Part shown: piece after piece, positions 34,932 through 43,608 of the stretch | Position numbering within the stretch: the stretch's first letter is position 1 | Layout of the letters: each line of letters opens with the position of its first letter | Source of the DNA: JAIYCX01 sp964353175 | GTDB lineage: Bacteria; Bdellovibrionota_C; UBA2361; SZUA-149; DAOLCO01 | Reading direction: 5' to 3' | Length of the DNA: 64,000 nucleotides | Assembly: GCA_964353175.1 (NCBI GenBank) | Contig: CAYGUX010000007.1 | Coordinates: 1 to 64,000, forward strand | The notes under the pieces: generated by a model | What the model saw: the letters and a program-made list of their open reading frames with translations, nothing else | The model's database searches: none | What the model was told of the DNA's origin: nothing | Program-made: the position numbers and the translations under genes

Positions 34932-36665
34932 TTAATTAACCAAGGTTCTATCTGTATCCTTAGACCTAATTGAGTCCTTGCCGGAGATATGCATTGCTAG
35001 CTTTTGTCCGTCCTTTTTCCCGGTTTCGGAATTACTGAGGACTCCATCTCCCTTCTTATCCCTATTCAACATGCTAGCTCTTACAAATTCAACAAACAAT
35101 GGGTGTGGTGTTAGTGGTCGAGATTGAAATTCGGGATGAAATTGCACTCCGATAAACCATGGATGATCATTGATCTCAATTACTTCAACAAGAGTATTAT
35201 CAGGCGATGTTCCAGAAAAAACAAGTCCACTATTTTCAAGTTTTTCTCTAAACTCATTGTTTACTTCAAACCTATGTCTATGCCTTTCAGATATTTGACT
35301 AACTCCATAGGCTTGTTTGGATTTACTCCCCTCCAATAACTTACAGGGATAAGAACCAAGCCTCATAGTCCCACCTAGGTCAGATACTGTCTTTTGGTGC
35401 TCCATTATATGAATAACAGGATTCTTAGATTTCTCTTCAAATTCTGAGCTACTGGCATCCTTAATACCTGCGACATTTCTAGCGAACTCCACTACCGCCA
35501 TTTGTAAACCTAAGCAAATTCCGAAAAATGGTATTTTATTAGATCTAGCATATTCAATCGCCTTAATTTTGCCCTCACTACCTCTCTTTCCAAAGCCTCC
35601 AGGCACTAAAATTCCATCGACTCCTTGCAGTAAAGATTCTGCACCAGTTTTTTCTATATCTTCTGAGTCAATATAGGTAATATCGACTAAACACTCTTGA
35701 CTAAATCCACCATGTTGTAATGCTTCATTAAGACTCTTGTATGATTCGGTAAGATCAACATACTTTCCAACCATAGCAATCTTAATTGCGCCTTTACTCG
35801 GCTTATGGAGAGTATTTTTGATATTCTCCCAAGCTTCCAACTGGGGACTACCTGTCCATATATTTAGCTTTTCACAAATTCTAGAATCAAGCCCCTCTTC
35901 ATGCAACACAAGTGGCAACTCATAGATGTTAGAAACATCTTTTGCTGAAATAACACAATCCATTCCTACGTTACAAAAAAGACCGATTTTTTCTTTGGCT
36001 TTGATGTCTATTTCAACCTCGCTCCGAAGAACGATAATATCAGGTTGAATTCCAACATTAGTAAGTTCCTTTACACTGTGTTGGGTAGGTTTGGTTTTAA
36101 TTTCATGGGCTGCATTTAGATATGGAACTAAGGTTAAATGCATATAAATTACATTTTCCCGCCCAACATCGAATCTAAATTGTCTAATAGCTTCTAAAAA
36201 AGGCAAGCCTTCAATATCCCCGACAGTTCCACCTATCTCACCTAGGCAAATATCGTAGCCTTTACCCACTTCAATGATTCTTCGTTTTATTTCATCAGTG
36301 ACATGAGGGATTACTTGGACAGTACCACCTAGATACTCACCTTTACGCTCCTTCTTAATTACGCTTTCATAAACCTGACCGGCTGTAAAATTGTTTTGCC
36401 TGGTCATCGTAGATGTCAGGAATCTTTCGTAATGGCCAAGATCGAGATCCGTTTCAGCACCGTCTTCAGTAACAAAGACTTCCCCGTGTTGCATTGGACT
36501 CATTGTCCCAGGATCTACGTTTAAATAAGGGTCAAGCTTACATATTGTGACTTTTAGGCCTCTACTCTCAAGGAGTGCACCAAGACTAGCGCAGGTAAGG
36601 CCCTTACCTAGAGAAGACACCACACCTCCAGTTACAAAAATGTACTTTGTTGGACGTGATTTCAT
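34932..36665 (-). CDS. pyrG: CTP synthase with C-terminal extension
   Basis: CTP synthase, which aminates UTP to CTP with glutamine. The synthase domain opens KYIFVTGGVVSSLGKG (P-loop), then GTMSPMQHGEVFVTEDG. The glutaminase has IPFFGICLGLQ with the nucleophile Cys and QFHPEFQSRP with the His/Glu pair. About 35 residues follow the normal end (Lys/Asp/Ser-rich, ending RTLVN), an extension with no known role. I chose the ATG at 36665 because GGAG precedes it; the ATG at 36677 is four codons upstream. kdsB lies upstream on the same strand. Confidence 0.97.
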   Translation of the reverse strand: MKSRPTKYIFVTGGVVSSLGKGLTCASLGALLESRGLKVTICKLDPYLNVDPGTMSPMQHGEVFVTEDGAETDLDLGHYERFLTSTMTRQNNFTAGQVYESVIKKERKGEYLGGTVQVIPHVTDEIKRRIIEVGKGYDICLGEIGGTVGDIEGLPFLEAIRQFRFDVGRENVIYMHLTLVPYLNAAHEIKTKPTQHSVKELTNVGIQPDIIVLRSEVEIDIKAKEKIGLFCNVGMDCVISAKDVSNIYELPLVLHEEGLDSRICEKLNIWTGSPQLEAWENIKNTLHKPSKGAIKIAMVGKYVDLTESYKSLNEALQHGGFSQECLVDITYIDSEDIEKTGAESLLQGVDGILVPGGFGKRGSEGKIKAIEYARSNKIPFFGICLGLQMAVVEFARNVAGIKDASSSEFEEKSKNPVIHIMEHQKTVSDLGGTMRLGSYPCKLLEGSKSKQAYGVSQISERHRHRFEVNNEFREKLENSGLVFSGTSPDNTLVEVIEINDHPWFIGVQFHPEFQSRPLTPHPLFVEFVRASMLNRDKKGDGVLSNSETGKKDGQKLAMHISGKDSIRSKDTDRTLVN

Positions 36666-36825
36666 AAACTTCTCCATATTATAAGGTTGGATTTATGAAT
36701 GCTCCAAACCCCAATTAAAACTCTCCATTACCATGACTGCTGTTATGGTAACTAAGGGGATAATTGATACCATATAGTACGAGATAAAGCTAGTATCCGT
36801 TTAAATTAAGAAAAAATTTATAGCG

Positions 36826-37614
36826 TTATTTTAAACCCTTAGCGTGTTCAATAGCCTTATCTAAATCTTCAGGTGTGTCTATTTCGATGGAGTGCTCCAT
36901 CAAGTCCCTAGGAATAATACATACACCCACTCTAAAGCCCAATGTCAATAATCTAAGTTGTTCTAACTTCTCAACATTCTCTAGCGAGGCCTCCAATGAA
37001 TTATCGGATAATGCAAAAAGAGACTCTTTATTAAATAGATATAAACCAATATGCTTTAAAGCCCACACTCTTCGTTCAGAATCAGGTATAATTTTCCACT
37101 CATCATCATCTCTAGGGTACGGGACTGCTGCCCTACTAAAATATAATGCTCTTCCATTGTCACCTATTACCACCTTTACAGCAGTAGGCTTTATAAATTC
37201 CTCCCTGTCATAGATTGGAATTGCAATGGTAACCATGTCGAAATTTTCTATATTCTTTTTAAAGAAATTAATGGCAAGTGAAATGGCACTAGGCTCTATA
37301 AATGGCATATCCCCTTGCACATTTAAAGCGATATCCCAATCTACATTTAACTTTTGGAGAGCTTCCGCTACTCTAGCTGAGCCTGTAGGTGCTTCGGTTG
37401 AAGTCATTACCACGGTAGCTCCAAATTCTTCTGATAGATCTCTAATCTCTAGATCATCTGTAGCCACATATAAAGAGTCGATATCTTCACAAAGACTAGC
37501 TTGCGCCCAAACACGCTCTACTAAACTTTTTCCATCAATATCCTTAAGGGGCTTTTCACTTAGTCTAGTTGAACCCCGTCTTGCGGGAATAACAGCGATA
37601 ACTTTTGTTTTCAT
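36826..37614 (-). CDS. kdsB: 3-deoxy-manno-octulosonate cytidylyltransferase (CMP-KDO synthetase)
   Basis: A 262-residue CMP-KDO synthetase that activates KDO for lipid A-core assembly; it shows that the cell makes LPS. Signatures are VIPARRGSTRLSEKPLKDI (nucleotide-binding start), ALNVQGDMPFIEP, YFSRAAVPYPRD and the KHIGLYLF segment, all in normal positions. The KdsB-pyrG pairing (both using CTP) occurs in several Gram-negative groups. Its start lies 14 bp after the preceding membrane-protein gene, and about 160 bp separate it from pyrG. Confidence 0.96.
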   Translation of the reverse strand: MKTKVIAVIPARRGSTRLSEKPLKDIDGKSLVERVWAQASLCEDIDSLYVATDDLEIRDLSEEFGATVVMTSTEAPTGSARVAEALQKLNVDWDIALNVQGDMPFIEPSAISLAINFFKKNIENFDMVTIAIPIYDREEFIKPTAVKVVIGDNGRALYFSRAAVPYPRDDDEWKIIPDSERRVWALKHIGLYLFNKESLFALSDNSLEASLENVEKLEQLRLLTLGFRVGVCIIPRDLMEHSIEIDTPEDLDKAIEHAKGLK

Positions 37615-37628
37615 AAGTAATCAATTTC

Positions 37629-38330
37629 CTAACGTAATTTTAAAATCAATTTCCCTCTAAATACCATAATAAAAAATACCGCATATAAAATAGGAATAAA
37701 TGCGATAGCCATACTTGGATTTCTAAATAAGTTACTTAAAAGACTTAATGTACTACGAAGCATATTTAGTGGATCTTGACTAAAGAATACTAGTAAGTTG
37801 TTTGGATTTTTAATTATTAATGGAGACATGCAAACTATCATTGGCGCAAACCAAACAATAAAATATTTAGAGATAAACTCAAAAGATGACTGAACCAAAT
37901 CTCCAATATTTGACTCCTCCAAATATAAAAATTCAATAATTGGATTTAACAACACACATATTAATATTCCAACCGCTAATTTCAAAAATAAGACCTGGAC
38001 AAGGCTGAGTGCTAAATTTACGATGAATAATCCGACAAATAAAGTCATTGCCAGTTGAAATAAGTTTAATCCTTCATACTTAATTATATGCAGAGAAAAT
38101 TTTTCCTTTAGGACGACATTCCGAACTAAAACCAAATAGTAGGAGACGATAAAGACATAAAGAATTCCAAGAATAAATCCCCCAATCATACCCAACATAG
38201 CTATTAATGGGCTAACTAATCCCACAACAAATAGCACTGGTATCTGAATTAAAATTTGTCTCCAAGCCTTCAGAACGGAATGGAAAGATTCTAAAAATGT
38301 ACTTATGTATATATCTACTATTTTCATCAT
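37629..38330 (-). CDS. Hypothetical polytopic membrane protein
   Basis: A 233-residue protein with five or six hydrophobic segments, among them IPVLFVVGLVSPLIAMLGMI, LYVFIVSYYLVLV and FIPILYAVFFIMVF. It has few charged residues between helices and no enzyme motif. I do not recognise the family; the helix layout is loosely like the DUF4013/YihY type of membrane proteins, but that is only an impression. It lies between pcnB (6 bp) and kdsB (14 bp) on the same strand, so it is probably in the same transcript. Confidence 0.72.
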   Translation of the reverse strand: MMKIVDIYISTFLESFHSVLKAWRQILIQIPVLFVVGLVSPLIAMLGMIGGFILGILYVFIVSYYLVLVRNVVLKEKFSLHIIKYEGLNLFQLAMTLFVGLFIVNLALSLVQVLFLKLAVGILICVLLNPIIEFLYLEESNIGDLVQSSFEFISKYFIVWFAPMIVCMSPLIIKNPNNLLVFFSQDPLNMLRSTLSLLSNLFRNPSMAIAFIPILYAVFFIMVFRGKLILKLR

Positions 38331-38336
38331 CTGTTT

Positions 38337-39854
38337 CTAAGTATTACTCTTTTTGGGCTTTAATGTGGTAGTATTTTTCTTAGGGCTATTACGATAATTA
38401 CGTTTCTCTCTAACTTTATACTCTAAGAGTGTACTTAAATTTTTAGGAATTTCCTCATCTAGAATTTTAAGTAAAAGTCGCAAATTTTCTCTTTCTTCCT
38501 CGTGAAGGGACTTAATCAATTCTCCTAAGGAGAGAACTTCATCCTTAATATTCATAACTAGAGAAGTTCTAATTCTGAATCTAAGCACCAATAAACGCTC
38601 TAACGCAAACTTTTCCCTCTTAGTCAGACAACATGGCTCAAACCACTTCCCGATTACCCTTGCAGTTCCACTTACTCTATCCCTAGTATTGCGTTCTCTC
38701 TTAAAGGGTTTTAAGCGAAAGACAGGCCCATTGCTGTCTTCTTCATCGCTCCCATTTTCATTTTTGAATTCGTATAATTCAGGCTTTTCGTCTGCTAAAA
38801 TATTAAATTTTTCTTCCTCTGTTAAGGAATCATAGGAACCACTGATATTATAACTTTCTCTCTGATCATTTAAGCCAATAAGCATACAAGCTAAAAACAC
38901 CTCTGAACCAGGATCAACACCTGCATTAATCATAGAATCTAGACTTTGGAATCGACCTAAAAATCGTTTTAACCATGCTTTAGTTTTCGTTGCTAAATTG
39001 GTATCGATTCTAGGTAACATTTCTTTGATAACATTATGTTCACCCAATGCTAGGAATGTCTTTAAGAATGCACCTGAATAAAAATCCTTTAGCAACTCTT
39101 CATAAATTCGTGAGGTTGGAACTAGATTAAGTTTATCAACATGCCTAAGCATAGATTGTTCAGTCTTCTTTTCGATAGTAAAACCTAGCCTTGCCGCATG
39201 CCTAGCCGCTCTTATGATGCGAACAGGATCCTCAGTAAATCTTTCATCTGCTTGCCCAATAATTTTAATTCTTTTTTCTTGAAGGTCTTTCATCCCACCG
39301 ACATAATCGATAATGGTAAAATCCTCGGCATTATAAAATAGAGCATTTACGGTTAGGTCTCTTCTTAATGCGTCGGATTGAGCTGTTCCAAAAGTATTGT
39401 CAGTTGGCAAAGTCTTACTTTCTTCATCTGGTGGAGCTTCCATTTCTGCTCGAAAGGTTGCCACTTCTATTATCTTCCCACCATAGAAATATACATGTGC
39501 AATTTTAAATCGTTTACCAATAATTCTAGAGTTTCTAAATAAATCTCTAAGTTCTTCTGGCGTAGCATCCGTACAAATATCAAAATCTTTTGGTCTTTTT
39601 CGAACTAGCAAATCTCTAACTCCCCCACCAACAAGATAAGCTTGATAACCGTAGCTCTGTAAACGTCTCAAGACTTTTAAGGCATCTTGATCAATATCTT
39701 TCCTAGAAATACAATGTTCATCTCTTGGTATGATAAGTGGCTGCCCTGGCAACTTTCTATTTGTTTGCCCATCTCTACCATCGTCTAAGTTTGGATCAGA
39801 CTTAGGAGTTGATTGTGTTTTGTTTCTTCTATTATCTGGATTTTTTGGAATCAT
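38337..39854 (-). CDS. pcnB: Poly(A) polymerase / tRNA nucleotidyltransferase family protein, PcnB-like
   Basis: A 505-residue class II nucleotidyltransferase. The head domain has YLVGGGVRDLLVRKRPKDFDI, with the metal-binding Asp90/Asp92. It continues GKRFKIAHVYF, then DALRRDLTVNALFY and RFTEDPVRIIRAARHAARLGF. GKRFKIAHVYF resembles the signature that separates PcnB from Cca. PcnB adds 3' poly(A) tails to RNAs and speeds their decay. Residues 1-40 are a Lys/Asn/Asp-rich extension; the C-terminal end is strongly basic (KVREKRNYRNSPKKN). It is in a minus-strand run with the CNNM/CorC-like gene upstream. Confidence 0.87.
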   Translation of the reverse strand: MIPKNPDNRRNKTQSTPKSDPNLDDGRDGQTNRKLPGQPLIIPRDEHCISRKDIDQDALKVLRRLQSYGYQAYLVGGGVRDLLVRKRPKDFDICTDATPEELRDLFRNSRIIGKRFKIAHVYFYGGKIIEVATFRAEMEAPPDEESKTLPTDNTFGTAQSDALRRDLTVNALFYNAEDFTIIDYVGGMKDLQEKRIKIIGQADERFTEDPVRIIRAARHAARLGFTIEKKTEQSMLRHVDKLNLVPTSRIYEELLKDFYSGAFLKTFLALGEHNVIKEMLPRIDTNLATKTKAWLKRFLGRFQSLDSMINAGVDPGSEVFLACMLIGLNDQRESYNISGSYDSLTEEEKFNILADEKPELYEFKNENGSDEEDSNGPVFRLKPFKRERNTRDRVSGTARVIGKWFEPCCLTKREKFALERLLVLRFRIRTSLVMNIKDEVLSLGELIKSLHEEERENLRLLLKILDEEIPKNLSTLLEYKVREKRNYRNSPKKNTTTLKPKKSNT

Positions 39855-39881
39855 TATTTAGTATTTCTTTAATGCCTATTT

Positions 39882-40925
39882 CTAGCTCTTAAATTCTGGC
39901 TTCTTTAATTCATGAAGTGTCTTTGCGTACGACCTTAGGTCTCTGACTTCATCGAATTCATCGACGATTTCACTCCCCAATATTTCTTCTAAAATATCCT
40001 CAAGAGTTACTACACCAGCGAAACCGCCATGCTCATTAATCACTGCACAAATCGGTACCTGCCTATCAACCATTTGTAACATTAGCTTATCAACCCTCAA
40101 GGTATCCGGAACACTATCGATCGGTCTAATGAGGTCTTTTATAGTTTCGGTTTGACATCCACTAAGTAGTGCTTTTGCTATATCTCTTTGAGTTACGTAC
40201 CCCGAAGGCTCGTCAAGATCATTATCTGGGAAAACTGGTATTCTCGAATGTGGAAGTGCGAATAAAGTATCTCTCAAGGTACTAACTAGTAAACCTTCTT
40301 TAAATGACAATACAACTACTCTGGGTGTAAGAATATCCCTCACTAGCACAGTATCTAGTCCAATAACATTACGGATTACAGAATCCTCTAAAGAATCAAT
40401 AACACCCTCTTCCTTGCCGAGTTCTGCCATACTTAAAACTTCTTCATGGCTTATTTTTGGCTCCTCTTCAGCCCCATTGCCCATTTTTTTGGAAAAGATT
40501 TCAGTAACATATATTAGTGGATAAAGTAGTGTAATGAGCATTTGAAGAGGGATTGCAATTAACAAGCTTACCTGACGATTGTAATCACTACCAAGTTTTT
40601 TGGGGACAATTTCACTAACAAATAATACAAGGATAGTGAATATGACTGAAAACCCAATTAAAGCGCGGTCCCCATATACGCTCACAATACTACCTGCTAT
40701 ACTAGCACCCAAGGTATGAGAGACCGTATTCAATATCAATATGGCCGCTATAGGTTCACCTAATTTTTCTTTAAAATTTAACATTATCTTAGCTCTTTTC
40801 GAGCCTGATTCTGCTAGATATCTAAGATAAGGCAGAGAGACTGTTAAGAGTGCTGCCTCCATAAGGGAACATAGAAAAGAAATCGCAAGTGCAGCAGAAA
40901 CTACTATAACTAGAACGAGAATCAT
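39882..40925 (-). CDS. CNNM/CorC-like hemolysin-family protein (DUF21 plus CBS)
   Basis: A 347-residue protein. The N-terminal half (about 1-145) has DUF21-type membrane helices, including ALAISFLCSLMEAALL, typical of CNNM/CorC/YfjD proteins linked to Mg2+/Co2+ efflux. A CBS pair (about 190-330) contains the VRDILTPRVVVLSF and GYVTQRDIAKALL segments. The C-terminal transporter-associated (CorC_HlyC) domain is absent, so this is a short form. With MgtE at 27.6 kb it gives two Mg-related systems in the window. The MFS gene is 7 bp upstream. Confidence 0.87.
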   Translation of the reverse strand: MILVLVIVVSAALAISFLCSLMEAALLTVSLPYLRYLAESGSKRAKIMLNFKEKLGEPIAAILILNTVSHTLGASIAGSIVSVYGDRALIGFSVIFTILVLFVSEIVPKKLGSDYNRQVSLLIAIPLQMLITLLYPLIYVTEIFSKKMGNGAEEEPKISHEEVLSMAELGKEEGVIDSLEDSVIRNVIGLDTVLVRDILTPRVVVLSFKEGLLVSTLRDTLFALPHSRIPVFPDNDLDEPSGYVTQRDIAKALLSGCQTETIKDLIRPIDSVPDTLRVDKLMLQMVDRQVPICAVINEHGGFAGVVTLEDILEEILGSEIVDEFDEVRDLRSYAKTLHELKKPEFKS

Positions 40926-40932
40926 AAAAAAC

Positions 40933-42042
40933 TTAAGCCTTAATCTTACTAGAAAATATAAACGGTAGCGCTAAAAACGGTAACATCGCAGCATAAAAGA
41001 AAGACTCTTTGAGGCTAATAGAAATAAGTAACCGAGACATAACATAAGAACCTAACACCATTCCTAGCGTTAATGCACACTGGTTCATCACTGAAATATT
41101 AATCGCTCCAAATTTACTGTTCATATCTTTAAGATATCTCATACTAATAATATCATTTAAAATCCAAGTTGGGACATGCAGAAATTGAATTAGGTAAAAC
41201 CCAATATAGCTAGTTTCAGGTATCCCGAGTACCCATACTCTTAAGGAAGTAAATAAAATGACTATAATAGCCAAAAATCTATATGGCAAGCCATCTGATA
41301 GTTTACCCACTAAACCTACCGTAGTAAAATTTATAACGCCTAATAACATATTACTAAGTGCTATTTCTAAGGAACTACAGCCCATTTCACTCATTCTCAG
41401 TATAAGATAACGAAAAAATACACAAAATCCTGCCCAAACAAATAATTGAAAACAAAGAAACGGTATTAACGAAAACAGCTGTGTTACGCCTCCGAGAGAA
41501 TTGGCGTCCTTGTAAGGATTACACGGATTGGCTCGTCGAATAAAGATAAACGCAAATAATCCTCCCAGACCCAAAAAAAATGGAATGCAGCTTGGTGAAA
41601 TTATATCAGTACAAAATCCACAAAGAAGCAGCCCAAACATAAACCCTATAGAGCCAAATTTTCTATACGCTCCATACTCTTCTCCAAAATTTAACCCTGT
41701 TTGCGATGCAGCATCCTTAATCATTTGTAGAGATAATATTGGTACTAGCGCATTCACTACCGATAAACAAATTAGGACTAAAGCAAAAATGGTATAAATA
41801 ATAACATAATGGCTACTTAAAACTAATATCGGGGACAACAGAAAAAAAAGTAAAAATGAAACCTGAGAAAGGCCGCTTAAAGGAAGTTTTGAATTAGCTT
41901 TCACTTTGAAGTTAAGAATCAAAAGCAATAACAAACCAACTAGAGAGAATAGATAAGCATTAGCTTCCAAAGTGGCTATTTCTCTCTGCGAAAAACCTAT
42001 TGAAGTCCAGTATAACGGAAAAAATGTAGAACATGCGAGCAC
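40933..42042 (-). CDS. MFS transporter, start uncertain
   Basis: A major facilitator with about 11-12 helices. The EYGAYRKFGSIGF segment after helix 4 is the typical conserved loop of the MFS_1_like/LacY-NUP group, which exports or imports sugars and nucleosides; the substrate is unknown. The frame is open for 81 bp upstream of the GTG at 42042, and that stretch encodes a hydrophobic helix (LWSFRYSLICQLFVLACSTFF). So the real start is probably upstream, but it contains no ATG, GTG or TTG codon, leaving a rarer codon or coupling to the preceding gene. Confidence 0.78.
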   Translation of the reverse strand: MLACSTFFPLYWTSIGFSQREIATLEANAYLFSLVGLLLLLILNFKVKANSKLPLSGLSQVSFLLFFLLSPILVLSSHYVIIYTIFALVLICLSVVNALVPILSLQMIKDAASQTGLNFGEEYGAYRKFGSIGFMFGLLLCGFCTDIISPSCIPFFLGLGGLFAFIFIRRANPCNPYKDANSLGGVTQLFSLIPFLCFQLFVWAGFCVFFRYLILRMSEMGCSSLEIALSNMLLGVINFTTVGLVGKLSDGLPYRFLAIIVILFTSLRVWVLGIPETSYIGFYLIQFLHVPTWILNDIISMRYLKDMNSKFGAINISVMNQCALTLGMVLGSYVMSRLLISISLKESFFYAAMLPFLALPFIFSSKIKA

Positions 42043-42116
42043 AAACAGCTGGCAAATTAAACTATACCGAAAGCTCCATAGTACCCTATGACTATCTATA
42101 TCGAGATTTTCCAGAA

Positions 42117-42257
42117 TTATCTTTTCTTATTTAAGGCAAGATATAAAAGACCACCAGCGATAGCTACGAATGTAAATACACGAGCGTTATAAGAGGACTT
42201 AGCAGCAAATACCATCAACAATACTACTAAACCACCGATACCTTTTATCCAAAGCAT
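42117..42257 (-). CDS. Small 46-residue membrane protein
   Basis: An ORF of 46 codons, between serS and the MFS gene. It starts MLWIKGIGGLVVLLMVFAAK and continues with NARVFTFVAIAGGLLYLALNKKR. It has two hydrophobic stretches and ends in a basic tail, the profile of a small membrane protein. Its stop overlaps the open stretch upstream of the MFS gene. An AAGGGTC-like sequence is not present, so translation may depend on an AT-rich weak site. It could be spurious, but the intact hydrophobic pattern and its position between genes argue for it. Confidence 0.5.
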   Translation of the reverse strand: MLWIKGIGGLVVLLMVFAAKSSYNARVFTFVAIAGGLLYLALNKKR

Positions 42258-42315
42258 ATTAAGACCCTATTAATCATTAATAATTTACAAAGCGCCCTAT
42301 TCAAGCGCTAACTTT

Positions 42316-43587
42316 TCAACCAATCTTAGTTAGACCACCTAAGTACTTCTGAAGAACTTTTGGAACTCTAATAGAGCCATCTTCTTGTTGATGATTCTCT
42401 ATTAGGGGAATCAAAACTCTAGGAGAAGCTAATAATGTGTTGTTAAGCGTATGACAATAAACTGACTTGCCATTTGCATCTCGATATTTCAAACCCAATC
42501 TTCTTGCTTGAAAATCATGTAGTGTAGAACAACTATGAGTCTCTGAATACATATTTCGTGATGGCATCCAAGTCTCAATATCATGCTTCCATACCTGACC
42601 CTGGCCCATATCACCTGTACACACCACAACGACTCTATACGGAAGCTCCAACAACGTTAAAAGTTCTTCCGCATTGCCAAGGATTTCATTATGCAACTCC
42701 CTACTTCGTTCAACACTATTTTCGCAAATAATCACCTGCTCTACTTTATAAAATTGATGTACTCGATACAAACCTCGCGTGTCTTTCCCATAAGTACCTG
42801 CTTCTCTACGATAACATGGTGAGTATCCAGCATATTTTTTAGGCAACTCAGCATGACTAAGCGTTTCATCCAAATGATAAGCGGCAACTGGCACCTCTGA
42901 AGTTCCAATTAAATAAGACTCGTCGTCACGTTCATCCAAATGATAAGCCATGTCTTCCCCACCAGGGAAATAACCCGTCCCCATCATTGCCTTATAATTA
43001 ACAATGTGAGGTGGATCCATTACCGTGTAACCCTTCTCGGCGATGAAATCTATTGCGAGAGAAAGAACAGCGTGATGCAGTCTAGCACCCATGCCAGTTA
43101 GGAAGTAACTTCGACTACCAGCCAACTTAACTCCCCTTTCAACATCAAATAACTTTAATGCCTCCCCTATCTCAACATGATCCTTCGCCTTAAATGAAAA
43201 TTCAGGTACTTTACCAACTCTTTTAAACTCAACATTTTCAGAATCATCCTTGCCACTAGGAACCTCATCTAAGGGTATCGCTGGAATGAGCAGCTGTTGA
43301 CGATTCCATTCAATTAAAGTCTCCTCTAAATTGGATTCAAGCTCTTTAATCTTAGTACTTAGATTCTTTAGCTCTTCTCTGACTTTAGTATTTTCATCCC
43401 CTTTTAACTTAGGAACTTCTTTACTAAGAGTCTTTAGAGAAGCTCTAAGGGCTTCTACCTCAGTTAGCTTAGCTCTCCTTTCTTCATCAACTTTTAGAAA
43501 AGTAGATATATTTAGCTGAATTCGCTTTTTATCACATGCAATTTGATATGCCTCAGGCTTAGACCTGAGATCTTGAAGATCGATCAT
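42316..43587 (-). CDS. serS: Seryl-tRNA synthetase
   Basis: A class IIa synthetase of 423 residues that charges tRNA-Ser. The N-terminal coiled-coil arm (residues 25-105) contacts the tRNA. The catalytic core shows the motif 1 region, motif 2 (YSPCYRREAGTYGKDTRGLYRVHQF) and motif 3 (NNTLLASPRVLIPLIENHQ). The length is typical. It follows uvrC with a 21-bp gap on the same strand, and the small membrane-protein gene follows it. Confidence 0.97.
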   Translation of the reverse strand: MIDLQDLRSKPEAYQIACDKKRIQLNISTFLKVDEERRAKLTEVEALRASLKTLSKEVPKLKGDENTKVREELKNLSTKIKELESNLEETLIEWNRQQLLIPAIPLDEVPSGKDDSENVEFKRVGKVPEFSFKAKDHVEIGEALKLFDVERGVKLAGSRSYFLTGMGARLHHAVLSLAIDFIAEKGYTVMDPPHIVNYKAMMGTGYFPGGEDMAYHLDERDDESYLIGTSEVPVAAYHLDETLSHAELPKKYAGYSPCYRREAGTYGKDTRGLYRVHQFYKVEQVIICENSVERSRELHNEILGNAEELLTLLELPYRVVVVCTGDMGQGQVWKHDIETWMPSRNMYSETHSCSTLHDFQARRLGLKYRDANGKSVYCHTLNNTLLASPRVLIPLIENHQQEDGSIRVPKVLQKYLGGLTKIG

Positions 43588-43608
43588 TGTTTAATTTAAC
43601 CCCAATTA

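Noticed and set aside
36728..36751. 7-bp inverted repeat TTACCAT/ATGGTAA between kdsB and pyrG
   Set aside because: The arms are short with a 10-base spacer and AT-rich; common by chance in this base composition. It is too weak to call a site.
42291..42309. Short AGCGC/GCGCT hairpin downstream of serS
   Set aside because: Only five base pairs and no T run; not enough for a terminator.
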